Source: Catonella massiliensis | GTDB taxonomy: Bacteria > Bacillota > Clostridia > Lachnospirales > Lachnospiraceae | DNA length: 64,000 nucleotides | Direction of reading: 5' to 3' | NCBI RefSeq assembly: GCF_016651435.1 | Contig: NZ_JAEPRJ010000001.1 | Coordinates: 1,116,001 to 1,180,000 of the forward strand | Program-made: the position numbers and the translations under genes | The notes under the pieces: model-generated | The model's input: the letters and a program-made list of their open reading frames with translations, nothing else | Told to the model about the DNA's origin: nothing | Database searches by the model: none | In this document: positions 34,689-43,952 of the stretch, in pieces | Position numbering within the stretch: the stretch's first letter is position 1 | Layout: each line of letters opens with the position of its first letter

Positions 34689-37575
34689 TGATTACCTTTT
34701 GTTAATTGACGGCTCAAGTCTTTTGTCTACCCAGTTTTTTGGAAGTCTTCCAAGACAGATATTATTTGCTAAGACTGTAGAAGAAAAAGAGAAGTTCTAT
34801 GATAAGATTTTGCAAACCAGCGATGGTTTCTATACAAACGGAGTTTTTGGCTTTGTTAAATATTTACTTAAGATAATCAGGGAGCTAAAACCCAGTCATA
34901 TCGCTATTGCTTGGGATTTGAGCAGAAATACATTTAGAAGAGAGATATATCCTGAATACAAGGCGAATAGGGGAGAGACCATGGCTCCTCTTTCAGACCA
35001 GTTTGCAATCTGTCAGGAAGTGGTTAAAGCTCTTGGTATAGCACAGTTTATGTCTGGAACTTATGAGGCTGATGACTTTTGTGGTACCTTGGCAGAGAAG
35101 TTTAAGTCGGATATACCTGTATTTATAATGACCAAAGATAATGATTATTTACAGCTGGTGGATGATAAGACTAAACTTTGGCTGATGCATAGTTCCGCTG
35201 AAAAGACTGATGAATTATATAAAAAATATGGCATAGATAAATCCACGGTAAATGCACCAGATAGATGCTTTGTATATGACAGGGAGCTAATCAAAAAGGA
35301 ATTTGGCATAGAGCCTGAAAATGTCAACTCCTTAAAAGGAATTATGGGAGATCCGTCTGACAATATAAAGGGAGTTCCGGGAGTAGGCGAGGCTACTGCC
35401 AGACTTCTAATAGGTAAATATCATACTGTAGATGGGCTTTACAAGGTCATTGATGGTAAAGATAAGAAAGAACTGGATGAGATAAAGAAACTCTGGAAGG
35501 AAGAACTTGGCATCAACAGGTCGCCGCTTTCATATCTTCTTAAGACCTCTGATACCGAGCTTGTAGGGGAAAAGTCTGCAAGGCTGTCCGAAGAGCTTGC
35601 TACCATCAAGACGGATATCGATATTACAGGTGTTGAATTATCTGATTTAAGCACTAATATAGACTTCGAGAATGGTTCAAAGATAATCAAAGCGCTTGAG
35701 TTTAACTCTGTTGATATTAGTGATTTAAAAAATGATGACAAGACTTATGAGTACAAAAATATAGATGTAGATAATCTTCCTTACAGCTTAAAGGAAGCGA
35801 TATCAGAGAAGCTAATATCTGATAACGGTATACAGCTAATAGAGAAACTGCGTCAAAAAGCAGAGTCTATGAAAGTAATAAAAAAAGAAGCAGAGCCTAA
35901 GATTAAGTTTGAAACTTCTGAAACCAATGATATGGATGAGGCTCTTAAATGCTTTGAGGGCATTAAAAGCAGTGGAAAATATGTGGGCTTTGATATAAGT
36001 GATGAAGGTCTTACTTTGACAAGTGATACTAAGGAAGTTTTTATTAAGAAAGAAATGTTTATTAACCTCGATTTTCTAAAGGAAAATCTGGACAAGTTAT
36101 TTAACAGATGTAAAGATACCTGTTTTGTGACATTTTCACTGAAGGAAAAGCTTACATTTTTAATGAATGATTATTATCCTAACCTTTATGACCTCTCTGT
36201 AGCTCATTACCTGTTAAATCCTCTGGCCACAGAACATAATGTAGAGGCTGTGCTTCTCGATTATCCTGATATTCTTTCAGGTGAAGATACTAAGCTTGTG
36301 GCAAGGGCTGCGTTTTTATCCGCTCCCAAGCTGTTTGCACAGATAGAGTCGTTAGGAATGGGAGATTTGTACAAAAACATTGAAATGCCTTTAGTATCTA
36401 CTCTTTATGAAATGGAAGAGAGAGGAATAGGGATAAATAGAGAAGAGCTCCATAAGTATTCAAAAGAACTTGGGGTTTTGATTAAAAACTACGAAGAGGA
36501 AATCTACAAGAAGGCAGGGGAGGAATTTAATATAAATTCTCCAAAGCAGCTAGGGGTGATACTTTTTGAAAAACTTAGACTTCCATACGGAAAGAAAACA
36601 AAGACAGGTTATTCCACCTCTGCCGATGTTCTTGAGAGGATAAGGCTTGAAGATCCGATAGTTGAGAAGGTGCTAAGTTACAGACAGGTTGCAAAGCTTA
36701 AGTCTACCTATACTGATGGGCTTGAAGCCTATATTAGGGAGGACGGAAGGATTCACTGTAAGTTAAACCAGCTGGTAACAGCCACCGGAAGGCTTTCAAG
36801 TACAGAGCCAAATCTTCAGAATATTCCAATAAGGATGGAGCTTGGCAAAAAGATAAGAAAGGCTTTCATTCCTAAGGAAGGCTTCGTCTTTGTGGATGCT
36901 GATTATTCACAGATAGAGCTTAGGATAATGGCACACCTCTCAGGTGATGAGGAGCTCATAAAGGCTTATCAAAGTGAAGAGGATATACATAGGATAACCG
37001 CTTCTCATGTGTTTAAGGTTCCTCTTGATGAGGTTACTGATATGCAAAGAAGAAATGCTAAAGCAGTTAATTTTGGCATAATATACGGAATTAGCTCATT
37101 TGGACTGGGAGAGAATCTGGGTATATCAAGAAAAGATGCCGAGAAGTATATAAATGATTATTTTAAGGCATATCCAAAGGTGAAGACATATCTTGATTCG
37201 CTGGTACAAAAAGGTATAGAAGACGGATATGTAAAGACTTACTTTGGAAGAATTCGTCCTATACCTGAGCTTAGCAGCAACAACTTTATGAACAGACAGT
37301 TCGGGGAGAGGATAGCTATGAATTCGCCAGTACAGGGAACTGCTGCCGACATTATTAAAATAGCTATGAATAATGTGAATAAGAGGCTTAAGAGAGAATA
37401 TCCGGACTCAAAACTTCTTTTACAGATTCATGATGAACTCCTTATTGAGGCCAAGGAAGAGGATAGACTTGCAGTAGCGGCCATTCTTAAGGAAGAGATG
37501 ATGAAGGCTGCTGACCTTAAGGTAAAGCTATCTGTTGAAGTAAAGTTTGGCTACGACTGGTATGATGCTCATTAA
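34681..37575 (+). CDS. polA: DNA polymerase I
   Basis: A 964-residue Pol I. The 5' nuclease domain (about 1-330) has YLLLIDGSSLL and TYEADDFCGTLAEKF, with the helix-hairpin-helix GDPSDNIKGVPGVGEATA. It is longer than usual by insertions near residues 25-45 and 165-200. The central 3'-5' exonuclease domain is degenerate: the DxE of motif I reads FDIS and the second motif is also lost, so no proofreading is expected. The polymerase domain is intact: motif A VDADYSQIELRI (about 739), the O-helix RRNAKAVNFGIIYG, and motif C QIHDELLIEA near the end. It acts in repair and Okazaki-fragment processing. Confidence 0.96.
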   Translation: MNNDYLLLIDGSSLLSTQFFGSLPRQILFAKTVEEKEKFYDKILQTSDGFYTNGVFGFVKYLLKIIRELKPSHIAIAWDLSRNTFRREIYPEYKANRGETMAPLSDQFAICQEVVKALGIAQFMSGTYEADDFCGTLAEKFKSDIPVFIMTKDNDYLQLVDDKTKLWLMHSSAEKTDELYKKYGIDKSTVNAPDRCFVYDRELIKKEFGIEPENVNSLKGIMGDPSDNIKGVPGVGEATARLLIGKYHTVDGLYKVIDGKDKKELDEIKKLWKEELGINRSPLSYLLKTSDTELVGEKSARLSEELATIKTDIDITGVELSDLSTNIDFENGSKIIKALEFNSVDISDLKNDDKTYEYKNIDVDNLPYSLKEAISEKLISDNGIQLIEKLRQKAESMKVIKKEAEPKIKFETSETNDMDEALKCFEGIKSSGKYVGFDISDEGLTLTSDTKEVFIKKEMFINLDFLKENLDKLFNRCKDTCFVTFSLKEKLTFLMNDYYPNLYDLSVAHYLLNPLATEHNVEAVLLDYPDILSGEDTKLVARAAFLSAPKLFAQIESLGMGDLYKNIEMPLVSTLYEMEERGIGINREELHKYSKELGVLIKNYEEEIYKKAGEEFNINSPKQLGVILFEKLRLPYGKKTKTGYSTSADVLERIRLEDPIVEKVLSYRQVAKLKSTYTDGLEAYIREDGRIHCKLNQLVTATGRLSSTEPNLQNIPIRMELGKKIRKAFIPKEGFVFVDADYSQIELRIMAHLSGDEELIKAYQSEEDIHRITASHVFKVPLDEVTDMQRRNAKAVNFGIIYGISSFGLGENLGISRKDAEKYINDYFKAYPKVKTYLDSLVQKGIEDGYVKTYFGRIRPIPELSSNNFMNRQFGERIAMNSPVQGTAADIIKIAMNNVNKRLKREYPDSKLLLQIHDELLIEAKEEDRLAVAAILKEEMMKAADLKVKLSVEVKFGYDWYDAH

Positions 37576-37595
37576 TCGATTGGAGGGGGATATAA

Positions 37596-38183
37596 TTGGT
37601 TATTGGAATTACAGGTGGTATAGGTTCAGGCAAATCTTTGGTTACTAAGTTGTTGCAGGCTAAGTTTGGTGCTGCCGTCATCGACACCGATACAGTAGGA
37701 CATGAGGTAATGGAAATAGGAACTAAGGCGTATTATGAAATAGTGGATGTATTTGGAAAAGAAGTTCTCTCAGAAGATAAGTCGGTTGACAGAAAAATAC
37801 TTGGTGACAAGGTTTTTGGAAATGAAGCATTGCTTACTAAACTTAATAATATCATACACCCTGCGGTTGAAGCTGAGGTAGATAAAAGAATAGAAGATTT
37901 TATTAAAAAAAATTATAAATATATTGCTTTAGAGACTGCACTTTTGATAAAAGTAGGGTATAATAGTAAGTGTGACAAAGTTTGGTATGTCTATGCTGAT
38001 AAGGATGTTAGGCTTAAAAGGCTTTATTACAACCGTGGACTGGATAGAGTTAAGACTTCAATGATAATAGATAACCAAAACTCTGATGAAGAATACAGGA
38101 AAGTTGCGGATGAGGTTATTGATAATTCAGGTACTGAGGAAGAAACTTTAGCTCAAATTAAAAATATATTAGAGCGCTGTTAG
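37596..38183 (+). CDS. coaE: Dephospho-CoA kinase
   Basis: A 195-residue kinase for the last step of coenzyme A synthesis. Walker A GITGGIGSGKS lies at residues 4-14, the substrate-binding DTDTVGHE near 32-39, and IHPAV near 89. The TTG at 37596 is preceded by GGAGGGGG at a spacing of six, and the P-loop must start close to the N-terminus, so this start is firm. It follows polA by 20 bases in the same orientation. Confidence 0.95.
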   Translation: MVIGITGGIGSGKSLVTKLLQAKFGAAVIDTDTVGHEVMEIGTKAYYEIVDVFGKEVLSEDKSVDRKILGDKVFGNEALLTKLNNIIHPAVEAEVDKRIEDFIKKNYKYIALETALLIKVGYNSKCDKVWYVYADKDVRLKRLYYNRGLDRVKTSMIIDNQNSDEEYRKVADEVIDNSGTEEETLAQIKNILERC

Positions 38184-38194
38184 AGGAGGGTACT

Positions 38195-40450
38195 ATGCAG
38201 GATTTACCTGAGAAGCTGGTATTTGGCCTTGATATAGGTACAAGAAGCTTGGTTGGAACTGTTGGAGCAAGGATAGACAAACATACTTTTAAGGTATTTG
38301 CCATAGAGCAGGCAGAACACGAAACAAGGGCCATGCAGGATGGACAGATTCACGATATACCTAAGGTGGCAGAATCTATAAGAAAGATGAAGGCTAAGCT
38401 TGAGGCTAAGCTTGGCAGAGAATTAACTGAAGTTTCCATCGCCGCTGCGGGACGTGTACTTAAAACAGTAAATGTTCATCCCCACATTGAATTCACCGAA
38501 GATACGGTAATACATGATGATGAAATTCATGCTCTTGAGATGAAGGGTGTGGAGGAAGCCTACAAGGCAATCAGGGAGTCTGAGGATGCTGAAAACGATT
38601 TTTACTGCGTAGGCTACTCTGTTATGCGTTATTATATAAACGGTCAACAGATGGTCAACCTTGAAGAACATAAGGGGACCAAAATTGATGCAGAGTTAAT
38701 AGCTACCTTCCTTCCACAGGATGTTGTGGATGACCTCTATGCTGCTGTTGAAAATGCCGGACTCAATGTGGCAAATCTCACACTCGAGCCTATAGCTGCG
38801 ATTGATATTGCTATCCCTGAAAAATTCAGGCTTCTTAATATTGCGCTTGTCGATGTGGGAGCAGGTACTTCTGATATCTGCATAACCAATGACGGCTGTG
38901 TTATTGCATATGGCATGATTCCTCATGCAGGCGATGAAATCACTGAGATTATTGCAAGGCTTTGTCTGGTTGACTTTAATACAGCCGATAAAATAAAGAG
39001 AGATTTACATAATGACAAAGTTGAATTTAAGGATGTAATGGACATTACACAAACTATGAACTCAGCTGATATACTGAAAACAATCTCTCCTACCATAGAG
39101 TCAATCACCGAAGAAATAGTTGATAAAATCAAGGAATTAAATGGTGGCAAGACTGTAAGTGCAGTATTTGTGGTTGGAGGAGGAGGAAAGGTAAAGGGCT
39201 TTACCTCGCATATTTCCGAAATCTTAGGGCTTCCTGAGGAAAGAGTGGCGCTAAGAGGCAAGGAAGTGCTTGGCGAGGTTGAATTTGCTGATGAGGGTGT
39301 AGAGAAAGATCCCCTTTTGGTTACGCCTATTGGTATATGCTACAGCTACTATCAGGCTAAAAACAACTTTATCTATGTAACTCTTAATGGCAAGAGAATC
39401 AAGCTTTATGATAACTCTAAGCTGACAGTTTATGATGTCTTAAGTAAAGATGGTTTCTCAAATGACGATATCTTCCCTAAACGTGGAAAATCAATTACTT
39501 ATACACTTGATGGTGCAAGAAGGGTTGAAAGGGGAGAGGTCGGTGAGCCTGCGGAGATTAGGTTAAATGGAGAACTTGTAAGTATAAGTAAGCCTATATC
39601 CAAAAATGATATGATAACAGTCAAACCATCTACAACAGGAGAACCTGCAAAGCTTCTGGTAAGCAAGATAAGAGAGATGGACAATACCTTCCATATTATG
39701 TTTAATGGGAAGGAGCTTAGCTGTCCAAAGCTTGCCGAGGTAAATGGTAAGCTGGTATCAGGCTTTTATGCTGTTGATGATGGAGATAATGTGATTCTAA
39801 GGAACTACTATACTCTGCTTCAGGTTATGGAAATGCTTGACTTACCTTATCATGAAGGAATCCTTGTCAACAATATGCCTGCAGATGAGAATACTAAGAT
39901 ATATGACAATTTTACAATAACTGATAATGCTTCATATACTGAGGCAGTCATCTCAAAGGAGACTGATTATAATAGCTTTGAAGAACTGCCTGATGATGAT
40001 GAATATAGCAAAGAGATTAGTTTTAATGCTACAGAAAATACAACTTCTTATACGAAAACAGCAGACAGTATTACCTTTGGCAGTGGAGAAGATGCTATAT
40101 CTGTTCCTATAGCAGACTATTCTAAAATGGAAGGCGACTTAGGAGGTGCTAAAGGAAATAATATTGGAGGAAGTTATAAGAGCGCAGCCGTGACTGAAGA
40201 GGATGTGATGAATGGAGTGAAAAAGAAGATTAATCCATCAGCAAAGAATATCACGGTTACTGTAAATGGCACAGTAGTAACACTAGAAGGCAAGATGCAT
40301 TATCTGCTTGTGGATGTACTTGACTTCTACACCTTTGATATGACTGAATATAGAGGAAGGCTGATACTTGAAGTAAACGGTGTGGGGGATATGGACTTCA
40401 CCTCACCTATTAAGGACGGAGATCAGATTAGGATGGCGTGGAGTGAGTAA
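38195..40450 (+). CDS. Large FtsA-like actin-fold ATPase with C-terminal repeats
   Basis: A 751-residue protein. Residues 1-390 resemble FtsA/PilM actin-fold ATPases: phosphate 1 motif LVFGLDIGTRSLVGTVG (about 8-24), a connecting helix, phosphate 2 LVDVGAGTSDICI (about 217-229), and the adenosine motif VFVVGGGGKVKGF (about 324-336). Unlike FtsA, it continues for about 360 residues. This part contains repeated beta-rich segments such as YVTLNGKRIKLYDNSKLTVYDVL (split here: YVTLNGKRIKLYD, SKLTVYDVL), VTVNGTVVTLEGK and GDQIRMAW that look like beta-grasp units. No amphipathic membrane helix of FtsA type is seen at the end. Its role is unknown. A cytoskeletal or envelope function is inferred only from the ATPase half. 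AGAGGAGGG precedes the ATG. Confidence 0.8.
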   Translation: MQDLPEKLVFGLDIGTRSLVGTVGARIDKHTFKVFAIEQAEHETRAMQDGQIHDIPKVAESIRKMKAKLEAKLGRELTEVSIAAAGRVLKTVNVHPHIEFTEDTVIHDDEIHALEMKGVEEAYKAIRESEDAENDFYCVGYSVMRYYINGQQMVNLEEHKGTKIDAELIATFLPQDVVDDLYAAVENAGLNVANLTLEPIAAIDIAIPEKFRLLNIALVDVGAGTSDICITNDGCVIAYGMIPHAGDEITEIIARLCLVDFNTADKIKRDLHNDKVEFKDVMDITQTMNSADILKTISPTIESITEEIVDKIKELNGGKTVSAVFVVGGGGKVKGFTSHISEILGLPEERVALRGKEVLGEVEFADEGVEKDPLLVTPIGICYSYYQAKNNFIYVTLNGKRIKLYDNSKLTVYDVLSKDGFSNDDIFPKRGKSITYTLDGARRVERGEVGEPAEIRLNGELVSISKPISKNDMITVKPSTTGEPAKLLVSKIREMDNTFHIMFNGKELSCPKLAEVNGKLVSGFYAVDDGDNVILRNYYTLLQVMEMLDLPYHEGILVNNMPADENTKIYDNFTITDNASYTEAVISKETDYNSFEELPDDDEYSKEISFNATENTTSYTKTADSITFGSGEDAISVPIADYSKMEGDLGGAKGNNIGGSYKSAAVTEEDVMNGVKKKINPSAKNITVTVNGTVVTLEGKMHYLLVDVLDFYTFDMTEYRGRLILEVNGVGDMDFTSPIKDGDQIRMAWSE

Positions 40451-41300
40451 TACGGATAATAGTCCTTCAGTCTGGCTGACTACCCTTGCCAGTGGGAGCA
40501 GTGGGAATTCAAGCCTTATTGGAGACTCAGAAGGAAATAACATTCTTGTAGACTGTGGTATCAGTTGCAAGAGGATAATTGAGAGTGTAAGTGAACTATC
40601 GGTTTTACCTGAGCAAATAAAAGGAATTTTTGTTACTCACGAGCATACAGACCACATAAGCGGACTTATGATGCTTATAAAGAAGTATAAGATACCTGTA
40701 TTTGCCAGTCTCGGTACCCTTTCGGAAATAACGAGATGCAAGGGATTTGACAGCAGTTATAAAAAGCTGATGTATAAGGTTGAGCCAAACAGACCTTTTT
40801 GCATAGGTGATTTTATGGTGAATGGTTTTAATATCCCTCACGATGCGGCAGAACCTTTGGGCTTTACCTTTGAAAAGTATGACGTTAAGCTCTCTGTATG
40901 TACAGACTTCGGTATGATAACCGATGAAATTAAAGAGGGACTAAGAGGTTCCAATGCAATGGTTATTGAAGCAAATCACGATGAGAGAATGCTTGAAGCA
41001 GGGAGGTATCCTTTCAGGCTTAAAAGAAGGATACTTGGGGACAAGGGGCATATCTCAAATGAGAATTCAGCTAAGCTTATAACCGGGCTTTGGAATGAGG
41101 AGGTCAAGCAGATTTTTCTAGGCCACCTCAGTGATGAGAATAATATGCCTGAACTGGCGCTTGAGACAGTAAGGTGTGAGCTTTTGATGGAGCATAAGGA
41201 TTTTGAGTCCTATACCAAGGTGATAGTAGCAAACCGTAATACTTTGTCTGAGAGAGTTATAATTAAGGCAGAAGAAATTGCAGGTAATAAGAGTGCATAG
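40443..41300 (+). CDS. MBL-fold metallohydrolase, WalJ/YycJ type
   Basis: A 285-residue metallo-beta-lactamase-fold protein. The metal motif THEHTDHISG (His-x-His-x-Asp-His) lies near residues 61-70. The opening LTTLASGSSGNSSLI and mid-region CTDFGM are those of the WalJ/YycJ group, DNA-processing hydrolases linked elsewhere to the WalRK system. No walRK genes are here. I chose the GTG at 40443, which overlaps the previous stop by eight bases, because the longer frame from 40380 adds a segment with no family match. The start is less certain than the function class. Confidence 0.88.
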   Translation: MSNTDNSPSVWLTTLASGSSGNSSLIGDSEGNNILVDCGISCKRIIESVSELSVLPEQIKGIFVTHEHTDHISGLMMLIKKYKIPVFASLGTLSEITRCKGFDSSYKKLMYKVEPNRPFCIGDFMVNGFNIPHDAAEPLGFTFEKYDVKLSVCTDFGMITDEIKEGLRGSNAMVIEANHDERMLEAGRYPFRLKRRILGDKGHISNENSAKLITGLWNEEVKQIFLGHLSDENNMPELALETVRCELLMEHKDFESYTKVIVANRNTLSERVIIKAEEIAGNKSA

Positions 41301-41324
41301 GGTATATTTGGGTGTCTTATGATT

Positions 41325-41353
41325 TTGACACCTACACAATTTTAATATTATAT
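41325..41353 (+). promoter_or_regulatory. Probable promoter of the ACT-PFL operon
   Basis: TTGACA (41325-41330), a 17-bp spacer and TTATAT (41348-41353). The -35 box overlaps the right arm of a hairpin, GGTGTC/GACACC (41311-41332), that follows the hydrolase gene. Confidence 0.5.
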
Positions 41354-41381
41354 ATGGGGGAGTTCCCAAGAAGGAGAAGTT

Positions 41382-41654
41382 ATGAAAAGAGCGGTAATTA
41401 CAGCAGTAGGAAAGGACAGTGTGGGAAAGCTGGCTGAAATATGCAATTTCCTTGCGGAAAAACAAATCAATATACTTGACGTCTCACAGACTCTTGTAGG
41501 TGGATTTTTTAACCTTATGATTATAGTTGATGTAACCGGATTTGATGATGATTTTGCATCTGTATCGGACGGCTTTATGAAGCTTGGTGAGGAATGCGGA
41601 CTTAAGGCAAATATTCAGCGCGAAGAGATCTTTGCCAACATGCATCGTATCTAG
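41382..41654 (+). CDS. ACT-domain protein, UPF0237 family
   Basis: A 90-residue protein made of a single ACT domain: MKRAVITAVGKDSVGKLAEI at the start, then a DVSQTLVGGFFNLMIIVD strand. ACT domains usually bind amino acids or related small ligands. The gene is placed directly before the PFL-family gene, as in many Firmicutes and archaea, which suggests that the small protein regulates or assists the larger one. AAGGAGAAG precedes the ATG. Confidence 0.92.
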   Translation: MKRAVITAVGKDSVGKLAEICNFLAEKQINILDVSQTLVGGFFNLMIIVDVTGFDDDFASVSDGFMKLGEECGLKANIQREEIFANMHRI

Positions 41655-41708
41655 TAGTGTTAAGAGCACAAAAATCACATTTAACCATAGGTTGATTAGG
41701 AGGAAGTA

Positions 41709-43073
41709 ATGATTACTATTGGAGAGGTATTTGAGACAAATGAAATGATATGGAATGAGCATCTTGATGTGCGTACCATAACACTTGGAATTAGCCTCTT
41801 AGACTGTATTACAGATGATTTGGAAAAACTTAATGAAAATATCTATAAGAAGATTACCGAGACCGCAAAGGACTTGGTAAAAACAGGTGATGAGATAGGC
41901 AAGGAATTCGGTATTCCTATTGTGAACAAGAGAATATCAGTTACGCCTATTGCTATAGTTGGCAATTCTGCCTGTAAAACAGAGGAGGACTTCGTGTCTA
42001 TTGCTAAGACTCTTGACAGGGCAGCAGTGGCAACAGGGGTTAACTTTATCGGTGGCTATTCTGCACTCGTGTGCAAAGGCAGTACTCCTGCGGACAAGCT
42101 TTTAATCAGGTCAATACCAAGAGCGCTTAAGGAAACTGAGCATATATGCAGCTCCATAAACCTAGGCTCAACACGCACAGGCATCAATATGGATGCAGTT
42201 AAGCTGATGGGAGAGATTATCAAAGAGGCAGCTGAGCTTACTAAAGAAAGAGACTCGATTGGATGCGCAAAGCTCGTTGTATTTTGCAATGCACCTGATG
42301 ATAATCCATTTATGGCTGGAGCTTTTCACGGAGTTACAGAAGCAGATAAGATTATCAATGTCGGAGTAAGCGGTCCCGGTGTGGTGAGAGCTGTACTTAA
42401 ACACTCTGAAGGGGATGATTTTGGCACTCTTTGTGAGAAGATTAAGAGGACAGCTTTTAAGATAACGAGAATAGGACAGCTTGTAGCGCTTGAGGCTGAG
42501 AAAAGGCTAGGCATTCCTTTTGGAATAGTAGACCTGTCTCTTGCACCTACGCCTGCTATAGGCGACTCTATTGCAGATATTTTCCGTGAAATGGGACTTG
42601 AACACGCAGGAGCTCCCGGTACTACTGCTGCACTTGCGCTTCTTAATGACCAGGTTAAGAAGGGCGGAGTTATGGCTTCTTCCTATGTAGGAGGCCTTAG
42701 CGGAGCCTTTATTCCTGTGAGTGAAGATCAGGGGATGATAAATGCTGTGCTTGATGGGGCACTGACCATCGAAAAGCTCGAGGCGATGACCTGTGTATGC
42801 TCAGTAGGACTTGATATGATAGCGATTCCAGGCAATACTTCATCTGCGACCATTTCAGGTATTATTGCCGATGAGATGGCTATAGGCATGATAAATCAAA
42901 AAACCACAGCAGTAAGGCTTATACCTGTAGTTGGCAAGGATGTTGGTGAACAGGCTGAATTTGGAGGGCTTTTAGGCTATGCACCTATTATGCCTGTAAA
43001 TGGATTTTCCTGTGAAAAATTTATCAATAGAGGTGGCAGAATCCCTGCTCCTATACATAGTTTTAAGAATTAA
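41709..43073 (+). CDS. PFL-family protein (UPF0210/DUF711)
   Basis: A 454-residue protein matching the UPF0210 family along its length: [12 protein letters not shown] near residue 22, [13 protein letters not shown], and a Gly-rich core with [19 protein letters not shown] and [21 protein letters not shown] near the end. The family is remotely related to pyruvate formate-lyase-type folds, but no glycyl-radical site is evident and the reaction is unknown. AGGAGGAAG precedes the ATG. The preceding ACT-domain gene is probably in the same transcript. Confidence 0.92.
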   Translation: MITIGEVFETNEMIWNEHLDVRTITLGISLLDCITDDLEKLNENIYKKITETAKDLVKTGDEIGKEFGIPIVNKRISVTPIAIVGNSACKTEEDFVSIAKTLDRAAVATGVNFIGGYSALVCKGSTPADKLLIRSIPRALKETEHICSSINLGSTRTGINMDAVKLMGEIIKEAAELTKERDSIGCAKLVVFCNAPDDNPFMAGAFHGVTEADKIINVGVSGPGVVRAVLKHSEGDDFGTLCEKIKRTAFKITRIGQLVALEAEKRLGIPFGIVDLSLAPTPAIGDSIADIFREMGLEHAGAPGTTAALALLNDQVKKGGVMASSYVGGLSGAFIPVSEDQGMINAVLDGALTIEKLEAMTCVCSVGLDMIAIPGNTSSATISGIIADEMAIGMINQKTTAVRLIPVVGKDVGEQAEFGGLLGYAPIMPVNGFSCEKFINRGGRIPAPIHSFKN

Positions 43074-43131
43074 TCCTTGAAAATGATATACAAAATTCTC
43101 AGTATTGAGTAAACTAAAGGTTGGGTTATCT

Positions 43132-43947
43132 ATGGAAACAAAGATGTGGAGTGAATTTTTAGCACCTTACAGACTTGCGGTGGATGAACTTGTAGTAAAA
43201 TTAAATCACATAATAGAGGAATACAGGGCAATGGGCATGTATTCTCCCATTGAACAGGTAATAGGAAGAGTAAAACGAATTTCCAGTATCATTGAAAAGG
43301 CACAGAAAAAGGGGATTCCGCTCTATGACGTAGAAAACAGGATTGAGGATATTGCAGGCATTAGAATTATCTGTCAGTTTGAGGATGATATCGCCAATGT
43401 TATCAAAATGATAAAAAGCCGTTCAGATTTACAAATACATGAGGAAAAAGATTATATAAGCAATCAGAAAAGTAGTGGTTACAGAAGCTATCATTTAATT
43501 GCTACCTATGATGTAGAAACCCTGACAGGGAAAAAGACGGTAAAGGTTGAGATACAGGTTAGAACCCTGGCTATGAATTTTTGGGCCATTATAGAGCATT
43601 CGCTTCAGTATAAGTACAAAGGAAATATGCCTGAAACTGTATCGATGAGGCTTAAAAATGCAGCAGCAGCCATAGTTCAGCTTGACAATGAAATGTCTGC
43701 AATAAGAAATGAGATTGTGGACGCCCAGAATTCATTTAGAATCAAGGCTGGGATTGTATCCCAGATACTAAATAACATTCAAAATCTCTATAAGGTTGCC
43801 AATGACAGAGAGGTAGCCAAGATTCAAAAAGAGTTTTATGATATTTATGCAAAAGATGACCTAAATACGCTCAGTAAGTTTTGCAAAGAATTGGACAGTA
43901 TATCTGAGGGTTATAGAAGCCAAAGCCTGCCTGAAAGGAATTTGTAG
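43132..43947 (+). CDS. Small (p)ppGpp synthetase, RelQ/YjbM-like
   Basis: A 271-residue protein with only the RelA/SpoT synthetase domain. Motifs are RVKRISSIIEKAQKKG, ENRIEDIAGIRIICQFEDD with the catalytic Asp region, SSGYRSYHLIA and KVEIQVRTLAMNFWAIIEHS. There is no HD hydrolase domain and no TGS or ACT domain, so it is a single-function alarmone synthetase of the small group. The ATG at 43132 is used. A TTG at 43105 adds nine residues but lacks a ribosome binding site. The C-terminal 80 residues are helical and may form the oligomer. Confidence 0.92.
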   Translation: METKMWSEFLAPYRLAVDELVVKLNHIIEEYRAMGMYSPIEQVIGRVKRISSIIEKAQKKGIPLYDVENRIEDIAGIRIICQFEDDIANVIKMIKSRSDLQIHEEKDYISNQKSSGYRSYHLIATYDVETLTGKKTVKVEIQVRTLAMNFWAIIEHSLQYKYKGNMPETVSMRLKNAAAAIVQLDNEMSAIRNEIVDAQNSFRIKAGIVSQILNNIQNLYKVANDREVAKIQKEFYDIYAKDDLNTLSKFCKELDSISEGYRSQSLPERNL

Positions 43948-43952
43948 TATAG

